Below are positions 1-31,297 of a DNA stretch of 64,000 bases, piece by piece. The DNA comes from Ceratotherium simum simum (lineage: Eukaryota; Chordata; Mammalia; Perissodactyla; Rhinocerotidae): NCBI RefSeq assembly GCF_000283155.1, contig NW_004454287.1, positions 2,513,299-2,577,298 on the forward strand, in the 5' to 3' direction. The position numbers and the translations under genes are program-made. Position 1 is the stretch's first letter, and each line of letters opens with the position of its first letter. The notes beneath the pieces were generated by a model that was given only the letters and a program-made list of their open reading frames with translations, had not been told where the DNA came from and did no database searches.

Positions 1-121
1 GGGAAAAAAAGGAGGAGGATTGGCAATTGATGTTAGCTCAGAGCCGGTCTTCCTCAGCAAAAAGAGGAGGATTAGCATGGATGTTAGCTCAGGGCTGATC
101 TTCCTCACACACACACAAAAA
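1..121 (+). repeat. ERE SINE, 3' tail only (cut by window start)
   Basis: Two consecutive ERE tail motifs, each GGAGGATT followed by ATGTTAGCTCAG and a TCTTCCTCA end, run into a CA-rich and A-rich tail. The tRNA-like head lies before the window. The paralogous block at 50.9 kb has a different ERE a few dozen bases away, so these are independent insertions. Confidence 0.8.
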
Positions 122-2129
122 AGGGTGTGTTGTAACCATCTCTCTAAAAATGGTAAAGGAAACAACTCCAAATCACACAAATGACCAACATTCCCCTCTT
201 CTTACTAACATGACTGGAGCTTCTAGGTTAGCTCCACTACACTGATTTTGCTTTCTGGAGAACAATGATCATGATTACCAATGACAGAATAAAGTTTACC
301 TCCTCACAGCATTCAAGAAAAAAGTCTTGCTTCCTTCAATAGCAATCAAATCACCTAACAAAAGCCCAAATCATGTAAGTCCTTTTGAGCGCCCTCTTAC
401 TGATAAATCCATGGTCATTCAGGCTTTGTGCTCATTCTTATTACTACAATTCATTACACCACTCTTGTTGACTGCTGGTGTCATCCTGGTGGGTTTTGGC
501 AAGATCGCACTGACAAAACTAATGAGAAATTAGTTTCATGACAAAACCTGTTAACTATAAAAGAATAAAAAATAAAATCTACATGAGTAAGAAATACCTG
601 AACTTGTACACACAAGCTAATATTGAGTGAAAATATATAACAATTACCTTGACAAGATTATTAAGTTGATCTGAAAATCCATTATTACAACAAAATATTT
701 TATTATGTGCTTAAGAAACAAAAAACAGTAGTTTTAAGAAACAACTACAGAAGATTTTGACAAAAAGCTATTGTTTTTAGTCACAATCAATCAAACATGA
801 CTGAAAATGTACTGTGGAGTTTTGTACAGCTGTGAGCAATGGAGAACATCCATAATCTGCCTGATATGAGGAAGGTGCTTATTCTCACGTGGAAGAACTG
901 GGTCAGAGCAGTTGCCACGCAGTGCAGTGGAGGTTCTTTTGGACCACACCATTGTAGCTGTCACAGCGAAATCATGAACACATGGTCACTAGCACCATTA
1001 CCAGAACAAGGTGTTTACTACACAAATTAGACCTTAAACAAATACAATCTAAAGAAGATGGAAGTCCAAGCATCAGAGAAAGTTCGAATTAGTTGCCTGG
1101 TGGACACGTGGCAGCTTGTAGGAAAACCCAAACTACGATGGATCTTTGACGTGGAACTTGTGAGGATATGTGCGGAAACCTACACCTCTAAACAAGTGGA
1201 AGTCAAGCAGTTGATTGTGGTTTTGAGAATATGCTTGATTGGCAGGGCAAGGAATCAGGAAAACAGGCTGGAAGCAGGTGTTCTCAAAGCTCCTATGCAT
1301 GTCGTCTCTCTCTCTCTGTATGGTGGCTCCAAACTTGACTAATGCTTTGTTTGCTTCTGCCTTCCAAATCTCACGCAAGTGAGGCTATAGGTGAATTCTA
1401 ACATGGAACCATAAAGGACACAGATTCTAGAAAATGTTACATTACCCAGGTAACAAAACAATTTAGGAGAGCCATCTCCAATTCTACATTTTATTGTCCA
1501 ACAGGTCTGTCTTAAGGCAAAGTCTATTATTCAAATCCCAGCCAGTAGGAATGACAAAGATCAAAGGGAACACATGGAAATAACTGACATGAGACTATAT
1601 GATAAACTCTCCATATTTACATATTTACAAATTTTTGCCATCTTTTATTAGCAAGGAAAATGGAATAAGGCTCTTCTGGCCACAACAAAAGAGTTAATCT
1701 TCTCATAAGAATGAAAGAATGAATATATAATGTGTAAAGGACATCCGGTACCTGGCACAGGAGGCCAGTAGGAAAATCCCAACAAATACCAAAATGCCAT
1801 TTATCAATAGCTCCTTCCTTACAAAACAAGTGAAACATTATATAAAAATTAAACCTACTTGCATATTACACCTCAACTCTCCCATGGATCAAACAGGTTC
1901 CAAATGCAAAGAAAAAAATGTTATTAACTGATTCAATGAGAAAACAATACCTATAAATCTTACATAATATTGGTTAAACAGAACTTACAGAATTATCTCA
2001 CCTCAATGTTCACTTTTGAAAGTAAGGAGTAAATACCCACAGTACAGAAATCCACTTTAAGAATGAGGCACTGATAAAAACAATATATTTTTAACTATTA
2101 TGATTCTTTTATACATGAATTAATTTGTA
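122..2129 (-). other. 3'UTR and 3' flank of the KZNF gene (duplicated block)
   Basis: No coding exon lies here. Minus-strand AATAAA candidates are at 1644-1649 and 1490-1495; either could end the transcript, and the sequence does not decide. The block is paralogous to 50.88-52.35 kb (for 122-800) and 62.59-63.97 kb (for 800-2110), with many substitutions and small indels. That similarity shows it was part of a duplicated KZNF unit. Plus-strand reading frames at 327-533, 839-1030 and 1058-1342 have no recognisable domain. Confidence 0.6.
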
Positions 2130-2240
2130 TCAGGCTTTCTCATACTTAAATTTATAAGATTTCTTTCCAATGGGAGTTTTCACATGTAAGGATGAAGGCC
2201 AACTGACGTCTTTCCCACACTGCTTACATTCAAGAGGTTT
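2130..2240 (-). pseudogene. In-frame remnant of a 17th zinc finger behind the stop
   Basis: Immediately after the TAG at 2241-2243 the same frame stays open for 36 codons to a TGA at 2130-2132. It reads KPLECKQCGKDVSWPSSLHV and continues with a Lys-rich stretch. The first half of a finger (C-x2-C, Gly-Lys) is intact but both zinc histidines are gone. The codons at the stop, GAA-TAG, correspond to the GGA-GAG of a TGEKP linker, so the stop arose by single-base changes in a linker. The present stop removes a finger that was already unable to bind zinc, so the effect on the protein is probably small. Confidence 0.8.
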
Positions 2241-21138
<18,898 letters not shown>

Positions 21139-21513
21139 TCTCCGGCTTCTGGGGTTCCCAGCCGGTCACGCTGCGACTGCCGCGGCCCGGGCAGGTCACA
21201 GCGACAGACACCGTGGCGGAGCCACCTCAGGCCTTTACCGGCAGGGACAGCCCACCCGCTGCACAGCCGGAGCGACCACCGACGAGCCCGCGGTCCACGC
21301 CGTCCACGCCATTATCGGAGCGGCGCCCCCACGTACGTTTCTGGCGACTCCCCTGATTGGACAGCTCGCAAGGCCCCGCCCCCTCGTGCCTGAGTGACAG
21401 CAGGCCGGGGGGCACGTCTTTGAGCCGACCTTGCCTTGGCGGCAGGCCAGACCCTGACCTCTCCATGGTCGCTGCAGTGAATCATAAGGTCCCGAGGCCA
21501 CTCTCGGAACTCT

Positions 21514-21519
21514 GACACA

Positions 21520-21567
<48 letters not shown>
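21514..21567. repeat. (CA)n microsatellite upstream of promoter A
   Basis: About 27 CA dinucleotides with one interruption, roughly 150 bases upstream of the CCAAT box on the minus strand. The paralogous position near 41435 has only ACAAACACAATTAAAA, so the array expanded after duplication. Confidence 0.95.
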
Positions 21568-21569
<2 letters not shown>

Positions 21570-21965
21570 AAAAGTGACCTCACCATCCGTCACATTGAGC
21601 CTGGCTCCATTTGATCTGTGACCGTTTCCAGCGGGGGGACGTCCGCCCAGCCCCACAGCGCCCCTCATTTGGTTCTTTAAAGGATCCCGGGGGCTCCACG
21701 GCACCTGGCTCTGGCGGGAAGTTTGAACTCCACAGCCCCGGACCAGGCCCAAAGCCTCAGACACTAGCGTGTGTGAAACACACCGAGGCAAAGAAACCAC
21801 TGGAAAAATCTTGTCAATGCAATTCCATTAATACTCATTTGTTGAAAGGTCAAAGGAGGTAAAAGTGAAAGAACATTGCTTAGTGGAAAATAATAGATGG
21901 TGAAAGGATGAAGAATTACGAAAGAGTTAGGACAGTGGTCACCTACAGGGCAGGTCAGAGATGAG

Positions 21966-22390
21966 TCAGGGACAGAACGTCAGGAGACTCGTCACTGCCC
22001 ACAGGCCACTATGAATCTTGATGATGATTCCAAGGATGTTTACATTGTTATCACTAAATCTTACCACAAAACATTTTGTACATTCCTTTCTGAATATATT
22101 TGATGAAAATTTTAAGAAGTAATTAAGGTTGGAAAAGAGCATAATTTGTATATGTTTGTTTGCCCTGTAAGGTGGCAGTCTGAGTTTTCCTTCACCGTTT
22201 TGGCAGCAAAAATTGGTAACAAGCCACATGCCCATTTAGAAAGAATGGGTTACATAAACTCATCATCATATGTACCTTTTGAAAACAAAGGGCGGCATGT
22301 ATTGATATGTAAAGATCTGGAGTATTTATCAACAGGACAATGAAGCAAAGCGTATTGCAATATATATACCATGTTACCCCCTTCTATAAC
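21966..22390. other. Diverged repeat-like or unique spacer
   Basis: It contains ACAAGCCACATGCCCATTTA and neighbouring bases that resemble the 3' part of an old LINE, but I cannot assign it. It marks the junction between the promoter of unit A and the LTR of unit B, where the KRAB and finger exons of unit B would be expected. Confidence 0.35.
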
Positions 22391-22800
22391 TGTCATGGTC
22401 ACCAGCAGAGTCAGGTGGGCCCCCTCCCAAGGTTTGGTTGACAACATTTACTTGCCAGAAACACATGAAAGGGTTTATTACTTCCACAATGGAAGTGTCC
22501 GGGGAGGGCAGGGCAGGCCTCTCAGGCAAGTGGGAAACGCCTAGAGAGCAAGGAAAGGAGCCTGGCCTGGGTTTTTTATGGAGGTGAGGGAGCGGCCTAG
22601 GCTGAGAGTTCACACACACAGGTGAGGGCTTCCAGGGACTGAATCTCTTGTCAGCGCCAAAGGAGGAAGAACCCAGGCTTTCTTGTCACCTTGTCCAGAT
22701 GTGGGCACAAGGGAATGAAGGAGGGATAGGGCTTTCAAAGCTGTCAGCAGTTAAACATTAAAAAATGGAGTCCGAGACCTCTGCTTTCTCATCTGGCGCG
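22391..22800 (-). repeat. ERV LTR, family 'X' copy 2
   Basis: Starts TGTCATGGTCACC on the plus strand (CA end of the minus-strand LTR). Minus-strand signals: a TATA-like ATAAAAAA at 22572-22579 and AATAAA at 22474-22479. Closely similar to 5.6-5.98 kb and shares the next ~150 bases with it. Confidence 0.65.
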
Positions 22801-23199
22801 TAAGGAGCTATGAAGGTGACATTCCCATCCTCACCAGAAAAAAGTTAATGGACTTAAAATCAACAACACTGATCTATCAAAGCATTAATCACAGGGCAAA
22901 CCACTGCCTCCAAAAGTGGAAAGAGAGACAGAAAAATAGCCAGTTTGAAATATGCCTACAACATTCTGTTTTCTTAAGGCCTGTCCTCAAAGTATTCTGT
23001 TTCACCAGAGCCAAACAGACTAGGATTTTACCAGAGCCTAACTGACATGCAGGGAGGGAAATAGGCAACTTGAGTCCCTTCTAGCCTTTCTGCCGGACCT
23101 AATTTGGGGGGGGCAGGGAGGACTTAGAAACACTTGTGAGATTCATAGTTTTTTTCCTCCTGACAGCAAATAAGTAGTGTGTTTTCCAAAACTACTTCT

Positions 23200-23985
23200 C
23201 CAACCCTCTGACACCAACTGGGTGGCCTACAATTCAATTCAATTCTAACACTAACTAACCAGAGTTAATGGCAGACTCCATAGTTTAAGGGCTTAGGCCC
23301 ACAAGAGTGCCCCCATGTCAGAGGCCAGCCATAAATGCGGGGCCCAGGCTACACACATTTCTGCACGGCCAACTACAAATTCAGAGGTTCCCTGGACACG
23401 CCCTCAGGTTCCATAATTCACTAGAACGACTATCAGAAGTCAGGAAAGTGCTTTACTTACTATTATCAGTTTAGTGTTCAAGATACAACTCAGGCACAGC
23501 CAAATGGAAAGGATGCACAGGGCAAAGCATGGGAGGGGCAGCAGGAAGCTTCCATGCCCTCTCCAGGCATGACACAGCACGTTGAAGTGTTCACCAACTC
23601 AGAATCTCTCTGAACCCCAAGGTTTACAAATTTTGAAGGAGGTTTCTTCATGTAGGCATGACTGATTAAATCATTGGCCATTGGTGAATAACTCAATCTC
23701 CAACCCCTCTCCCCTCTCCAGAGGTTGGGGGTTGGGTGAAAGTTCTAAGCCTCTAATCAAAGCTTGGTCTTCCTGGCAATCAACCCCTATCATTAAGCTC
23801 TCAAGGGGCCCACAAACAGTCACCTCACTGGAACATAAGAGGTTCCTATCATCCTTCTCACACAAGAAATTTCAAGGGCTTTAGGAGGTCTTTGCTAGGA
23901 ACCATGGACAAAGACCAAATATCTTTCTTATTATATCAAAGATGGTCACAGCCTGGGACACAGGCTCATTAAAATTCTGAGACCA
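23200..23985. repeat. MLT1-type MaLR LTR
   Basis: Recognised from the stretch TGGCCATTGGTGAATAACTC, CAATCTCCAACCCCTCTCCC, then CTAAGCCTCTAATCAAAGC, TCAAGGGGCCCAC and GGACAAAGACCAAATAT, in the order known for MLT1 LTRs of placental mammals. The ends are diffuse, and it is inserted in or next to old L1 sequence. Confidence 0.65.
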
Positions 23986-24795
23986 AATCAAAGGACTATA
24001 GAACACTTCCTCTCCACCCACAACACACCACTACATCAGGAAGCCTTCTGTGTAATGACAGCAGAATACACTGAAAGAACTGCACGTTTCAAAACTTATT
24101 TCAGAAGCCTCTATCCCCAAAAGATGACATGGGAGACAGTAGCAAGGACACCTGAGGATATTTTATCCTCTGACAGCTACACAAATAGTAAACACAGCCT
24201 AAACCCCAGACAGATAAACATAAAACCTCACGCTAAAGGCCTATTTACCTCTGTCCCTTTCTCACAGTACATGCCCAGCATTCAACAAAAAACTTAAAAG
24301 GCATACTAAAGCACTTAAAAAACACAGTTTGAAGAGATGGGATAAGCAAAAGAACCTGATTCAGATGTAGCAAATATGTAAGAATTATCAGACCAGAAAT
24401 GTAAAGCTACCAAAGATTAATATGTTAAGGGCTATAATGGAAATAGTAGATAACGTGCAAGAACAGATAGGCAATGTGAGCAGAGATGGAAACTCTAAGA
24501 AAGAACCAAGTGGGAAATGCAAGAAATAAAAGACAAACAAGAAAACAGAAATGAGGAATTCCTTTGAGGGGCTCATCAATACAGTGGAAATGTATGAGGA
24601 AAGAATCAGTGAGCTTGAGGAGAGGAGACGTCAATAGAACCTTCTAAACTGAAATGCAAAGAGATGAAAAGCACAAGGAAGACAACAGAAATCTAGGAAC
24701 TTGGGGACAATTACAAGAGGTGTACCATACACATAATGGGGATACACGAAGGAGAAGAAAGGAATGAACAGAAGAAATAAGAAATAATGAGTGAG

Positions 24796-25005
24796 GGCCG
24801 GCCCCGTGGCTTAGTGGTTAAGTGCGCGCACTCCACTGCTGGCGGCCCAGGTTCGGATCCCGGGCGCGCACTGACGCACCGCTTCTCCAGCCATGCTGAG
24901 GCCGCCTCCCACATACAGCAACTAGAAGGATGTGAAACTATGATGTACAACTACCTACTGGGGCTTTGGGGGAAAATAAATAAAAATTGTAAAAAAAAAA
25001 AAAAA
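24796..25005 (+). repeat. ERE SINE with 15-base target duplication
   Basis: Perfect duplication GAAATAATGAGTGAG at 24781-24795 and 25006-25020. The head, B box GGTTCGGATCC and polyA are intact. It interrupts L1 ORF1. Confidence 0.96.
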
Positions 25006-25224
25006 GAAATAATGAGTGAGACTTTCCCAAAATTAATGATAGACACCAAAACACAGATCTAGGAAGCTCAGAGATCACCAAATAAGATAAAAACCAAAAA
25101 ATGCACACCTAGAAACAGATATTCAAACTCAAGGAAAGTCAAAGACAAAGAGAAAATCTTGCAAGAAGTTAGGGGTAAAAAACCCCTTAGTTATAGAGAA
25201 ACAAGGATAAGAAATCAGACTTCT

Positions 25225-25470
25225 CGGGCCGGCCCCATGGCTTAGCGGTTAAGCGCACGCGCTCTGCTACTGGCGGCCCGGGTTCGGATCCTGGGCACGC
25301 ACCGACGCACTGCTTCTCTGGCCATGCTGAGGCCGCGTCCCACGTACAGCAACTAGAAGGATGTGCAACTATGACATACAACTATCCACTGGGGCTTTGG
25401 GGAAAAAGAGGAGGAGGATTGGCAATAGATGTTAGCTCAGAGCTGTTCTTCCTCAGAAAAAAAAAAAAAA
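25225..25470 (+). repeat. ERE SINE with target duplication
   Basis: Duplication GAAATCAGACTTCT (25211-25224 and 25471-25484). It has a GCGC-head and the GAGGAGGATTGGCAATAGAT tail, so it combines the two ERE end types seen elsewhere in the window. Confidence 0.95.
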
Positions 25471-28400
25471 GAAATCAGACTTCTTTTCAGAATCCATGCA
25501 AGCAGGAAGAGTTTTATGAAATAGTGTTGAAAGAAAAACCACCTAGCTAGAATTCTTTGTCAAGCAAAATTATCCTTCAAAAGTGAGGGAGAAGTAAAGA
25601 CTTTGTGAGACAAAAATTGAGGGAATCTGTCATCAGTACCCCTGCTCTGCAAGAAATGTTAAAAGAAATTCATCATGAAGAAGATAAATGATAAAGAAAG
25701 GTAGAGTGTTAGAGAAAGAATAAATCAAGGTAAAATAAAATCATTTGTTTTTGTTATTCTCAATCTGACAGATAACACTTTGTTGAAAATAATAGCAGCA
25801 GCAATGTATTCAGTAATTATAGCTTTTGGATGAGTAAAATGAATGACAGCAATGTTACAGGGGACGAGGAGGGAGGAATGGCACTGGATGAGTGAAGTGC
25901 CATGGTGTTACCACAGAGAGGGCTTGCACTGGTTGTAAATGCATACTGCAAACTCAAGTCCAACTATGAAAAAAACGTATAATGATAAGCTAAGAGAGGA
26001 GAAAAAATGGAATCAGGTAAAACACTCAAAAAAAGGCAGAGAAGGCAAAAGAAAAGTGGCAGACAAAAAAGAAACAAAGAACAAAGAAACAAATTTAAAA
26101 ATACGGTCAGTTTAATCCAACTATATCAAAATCACTTTAAACATCAGTGGTCTAAATGCAACAAGGGGAAGACGCAAACTGTGGATAGTGGAAGTCACAG
26201 GGGATAATAAAATAACACCTAATTATACGCTGTCTACAAGAATCACACTTTAGCTATAAAGACGTAGATTAAAGGTAAAGGGATGGGGAAGGCTATATCA
26301 TGCTAACACTAAATGAAAGCTGACACAGCTATATGAATTTCAGACAAAGCAGACTTCAAAGCAAGGTAAACTCATGAGATGAAGAGGGTTATTACATAAT
26401 GATAAAGTGGTCAATTCTCCAAAAGGACATAGCAATACTTAGTGTGTACGTGCATAACAACAGAGGGCCAAGATACACAAGGAAAAAAGTGATAGAACTG
26501 CAAGCAGAAATGGATGAATCCACTATTGTAGTTGGAGATTTCAACATTCCCCACCAGTAATTAAGAGTTCTAGCAGGCAGAAAATCAGGAATGACATTGT
26601 TGAATTACACAGCACCATCAAACAAGTGGATTTAATTGAAATCCACGCAACACTTCATCCAAACACAGCAGAATACACATTCTTCTCAAGTTCACATGGA
26701 ACAGTCACCAAAATAGACCACATTCTGGGACATAAAACACACCTTAAAAAATTTGAAAGAAGGGAAATCATACAAAATATGTTCCTAGACTACAATGGCA
26801 TTAATCTAGAAATCAATAATAGAAAGATAGTTGGAAAACCTCTAAATACTTGGAGATGAAACAACCCAGTTCTGAACTATGCAACGGTGAGTGAGTGAGT
26901 GATGTCAGCAAGATGGTGGAATAGTAGTTTTCCCCACAGCTCACCTATTTTGACAATCACTCAAGGATGAGTACCTTTTTGGGAGTCAAGTGGAGAAGTT
27001 CCAGCACACCACCGGGGGGCAAATAAACTGAGAACAGACACATTGTAGACACTAACAAGAACAGTTTCACTTCACCCATATTACCCCTCCCTCAAAGCAG
27101 CACTCCTCATAGCCAAGAGAGACCCCTTCAGCTTGGTCTGCAATTCCTTCCACAGGGGAAGGTGACAGCATAGTGGCTGAGCACTTGGCTTCCCCAGTGG
27201 TGTGGGACACTGCCCAAGAGGCTCACTGCTTTCTCGTCTCCCTAAGAATACCAAGAGGATCAGCACGGATGAGTGGCTGGAAAGCTGGTACTGGGAAATT
27301 TACAGGACTCACACCAACCAGGGCTCGGAAATCAAAAAAGGGCTGCAGACCCTACTAGCTGCTTGAGGATTCTATCAGGAGGCTCACACAGCAGCCACTT
27401 GGGATGCTATGCTTACAGACACTTCCAAATGGCCCACGGGCATGCCTGATACCCCACATGTCTCAACCTCCACCCTGTGTCCAGCTCCACACACTCCCCA
27501 GATGATGAGCACAAGCCTCTGCAGATGTCTCGCAAGCATGTACATTCAGCCAGCTCAACTTGGTGGGACTGGGAGAAGACACATACACTTGACTATTTTA
27601 AGGAACCACCTTAAGGAACAAATGATAGGCTTTCAGCACCCAGCTCAGCTTTGAGGGATTGAGAGAAGGCATACAATCTTAGGAATTCCCCCTAAAGAGG
27701 GAACAAGAGGCATGAAGTGGGTGCATCCATAGGAAAGGCTTGAAAGAGCCTCAAAATATCTAGCTGGGCTGACTGGTGAAGGTGTTTCTCTCCCAAAGCC
27801 AGTCAGTAAAGACTGAGGAGATGACCGCTTCTACAAATGTGAAGACAGCAACACAAGACTTCAAGAAACATGACAAATCAAGGGAAAATTACACCACAAA
27901 GGAACACAATAATTTTCCAGTAACTGTTCCCACAGACATGGAGATCTACAAATTGTCTGACAAAGAATCCAAAAGAATTGTAACGAAGATCAGCTTCAGG
28001 AGAACCTGGATGGTCAATCCATTGAAATCAGGAAAACAATACATGAACAAAACAAGAAATTCAACAGACAGATAGAAATCACACAAAAATGAAACAAATT
28101 CTGGAGCTTAAGAATATAATGAATGAAATGAAATATGCAATAGAGAACTTCAAGAGTTGACTTGATCAAGCAGAAGAAAGAATCTGTGAAACTGAAGACA
28201 GACCATTTGAAATTATCCAATTAGAGGAGAAAAAAGAATGAAGAAAGCTCACAGGATTTATGGAATACCATCAAAGAAATAACATATGCAATAAGGAAGC
28301 CCCAGAAGCAGAAGAGAGAAAGCAGGAGAAAGCTAATTTAAAGAAATAATGGCCAAAAACTTCCCAAATCTTGGGAGAGATAAGGACATCCAGGTAAATG

Positions 28401-29906
28401 AAGCTTAAACATCTCCAAACAGGTTCAACACAAAGACAACTTCACAAGGACACATTATAATCAAATTATAAAAATCAAAGACAAAGAGAGAACCTGAAAG
28501 CATCAAGAGGAAAGTGACTCGTCACATACAAGGGACTCCAATCAGACTACCAATGGATTTCTTAGCAGAAACCTCGCAAGCCAGGACAGAACTGGATGCC
28601 ATATTCGAAGTGCTGAAAGACAGAAACCGCCAACCAAGAATGCTTTATCCAGAAAAGCTGTACTTCAGAAATGAAGGAAAGATAAAGACTTTCTCAGACA
28701 AACAAAAGCTGAGGGACTTCATCACCACTAGACCTGCCTTATAGGAAATACTAAAGAGCTTTCTTCAAGCTGAAATGAATGGATGCTAATTAGTTACAGG
28801 AAAACATATGAAAGTAACTGGTCAAAGAAGCTAAGAGTTGGTTTTGTGAAAAGATAAACCAAATTGACAAACCTTTAGCTAGACTAAGAAAAAAGAGAGA
28901 AGCTTCAAATTACTAAAATCAGAAATAAAAGAGGAGAAATTATAATTGATATCACAGAAATAGAAAGGATGAGGAGATTCCTATGAATGACTATATGCAA
29001 ATTAGATAACCTAAAAGTATTAGATAAATTCCTAGAAACAATCTACCAAGACTGAATCATGAAGAAATAGAAAATCTGAATAGACCAATAATGAGTAAGG
29101 AGATTGAATCAGTAATCAAAAATCTCCCAACAGAGAAAAGCCCGGTACAAGATGGCTTCACTGGTGAATTCAATCAAACGTTTAAAGAAGAATTAACACC
29201 AATCCTTCTCAAGGTTTTGCAAAAAACTGAAGAGGAGGGAACACTTCCAAACTTATTTTACTAGGCCAGCATTACTCTGGTAATAAAGCTAGACAAATCA
29301 ATGTGATAACCATATTAACAGAATGAAGTATAAATGATCATCTATTGCCTTTGACAAAACTCAACACTCCTTCATGTTAAAAATTCTCCACAAATTAGGT
29401 ATTGAAGGAACCTACCTCAACACAATAAAGACCACATATGAAGAGCCCAGAGCTAACATCATACTCAATGGCTAAAAAGTGAAAGCTTTTCCTCTAAAAT
29501 CCAGAACAAGGCAAGGATGCCCACTCTTGCCACTTCTATTCAACATAGTACTGACAATCCTAGCCAGAGAAATTAGACAAGAAAAAGAAATAAAAGGCAT
29601 CCAAATTGGAAAGAAAGAAGCAAAACTGTCTCTGTTTACAGACAACATGATCTTATATACAGAAAACCCCAAGACTCCACCAAAAAACTGCTGGAACTAA
29701 TAAACAAATTCAGTCAAGTTGCAGGATACAAAATCAACATAGAAAAATCAGTTTCATTCCTATACACTAACAACGAAATATCCAAGAAAGAAATTAAGAA
29801 AACAGTCCACTTAGAATAGCATCAAAAACAATAAAATACTTAGTAATAAATTTAACCAAAGAGGTGAAAGATCTGTGAACTGAAAATTATAAAACATTGA
29901 TGAAAG

Positions 29907-30156
29907 GGGCCGGCCCAGGGGCGTAGTGGTTAAGTTCGTGCGCTCTGCTTCAGCGGCCCGGGGTTCACAGGTTCGGATTCCAGACGTGGATCTACACACC
30001 GCTCATCAAGCCATGCTGCAGCAGCACCCCACATACAAAAAACAGAGGAATATTGGCACAGACGTTAGTGCAGGGCCAATCTTCCTCAAGTAAAAAGAGG
30101 AGGATTGGCAACATGTATTAGCTCAGGGCCAATCTTCCTCACCAAAAAAAAAAAAA
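29907..30156 (+). repeat. ERE SINE with duplicated tail motif
   Basis: Target duplication ATTGATGAAAG on both sides. The tail motif GGCCAATCTTCCTCA occurs twice, separated by AGTAAAAAGAGGAGGATTGG, a longer-tail subtype. Inserted in L1 ORF2. Confidence 0.93.
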
Positions 30157-31025
30157 ATTGATGAAAGAAATTGAAGACAACACAAATAAATGGAAAGATA
30201 ACTTGTGTACACGGACTGGAAGAATTAGTATTGTTAAAATAGCCATACTACCCAAAGTGAACCACAGCTTCAATGCAATCCTTATGAAAATTCCAATGGC
30301 ATTTTTCACAGAAATATTTTTTAAAATCCTAACATTGCACAGAACCACAAAAGACCCTGAATAGCTACAGCAATCTTGAGAAAGAACAAAGCTGGAGGCA
30401 TCACACTTCCTAATTTCCCTGTAACTATATTACAAAGCTACAGTAATTAAAAACAACCATAGTACTGGCAGAAAATCAGACATATAGACCAATAGTACAG
30501 AAAAGAGAGCCCAAGAATAAATCCACACATATACAGATAAGTAATCTTCAACAAAGTTGCCAAAATACACCATACACAATTGTGCAAAGATAGTCTTCAA
30601 TCCTTTAATCCAATCATTGTTCTCTTTTCTGGGGAAACTGGACAGCCACATGCAAAAGAATGCAATCAGACACCTATCTTACACCACACACAAAAATCAA
30701 CTCCAAATGGATTAAAGATTTAAACATAACACCTGAAACCATAAAACTCCTAGAAGAAAACATAGGAGGAATGCTCCTTCATATCCGTCTTGGCAACAAT
30801 TTTTTGGATTTGACACCAAAAGCACAGGCAACAAAAGCAAAAATCAACAAGTGGGATTACATCAAACTAAAAAGTTTCTGGACAGTAAAGGAAACAATCA
30901 ACATTTCTCGCTAATGAATGGGAGAAAATATTTGGAAACCATATATCTCATAAGGGGTGAATATCCAAAATACATCAGAACTCATACAATGCAACAGCAA
31001 GGAAAAAAAATTTATTAAAAAATAG

Positions 31026-31226
31026 GGGGGCCAGCCCGGTGGCATAGTGGTTAAGTTCATGTGCTCCGTTTTGGCAGCCTGGGGTTGAGGGTTCGGATCC
31101 TGGGCACGGACCTACACACCGCTCAACAAGCCATGCTGTGGTGGCGTCCCACATACAAAATGGAGGGAGACTGGCACAGATGTTAGCTCAGTGACAATCT
31201 TCCTCACCAAAAAAAAAAAAAAAAAA
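31026..31226 (+). repeat. ERE SINE
   Basis: GGGGCCAGCCCGGTGG head, B box GGTTCGGATCC, single tail motif and a polyA of about 18. It is inserted in L1 ORF2 near its C-terminal region. Confidence 0.93.
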
Positions 31227-31297
31227 GGCAAAAGACCTGAATAGACATTATTCTAAAGAAGACATACAAATGGCCAACCAGTATTTGAAAAAGTCCT

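Larger units (their letters stand above)
24050..26885 (+). mobile_element. Old L1 fragment (5'UTR, ORF1, start of ORF2)
   Basis: ORF1 coiled-coil region near 24300-24780, with L1-typical ACAGTTTGAAGAGATGGGAT and AATTATCAGACCAGAAATGT. The ORF1 C-terminal region lies near 25480-25680. The ORF2 endonuclease domain is at about 26200-26860, including a frame of 77 residues at 26626-26859 that matches the L1 endonuclease C-terminal part. Two EREs are inserted. It parallels the L1 at 6.0-7.6 kb. Confidence 0.75.
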
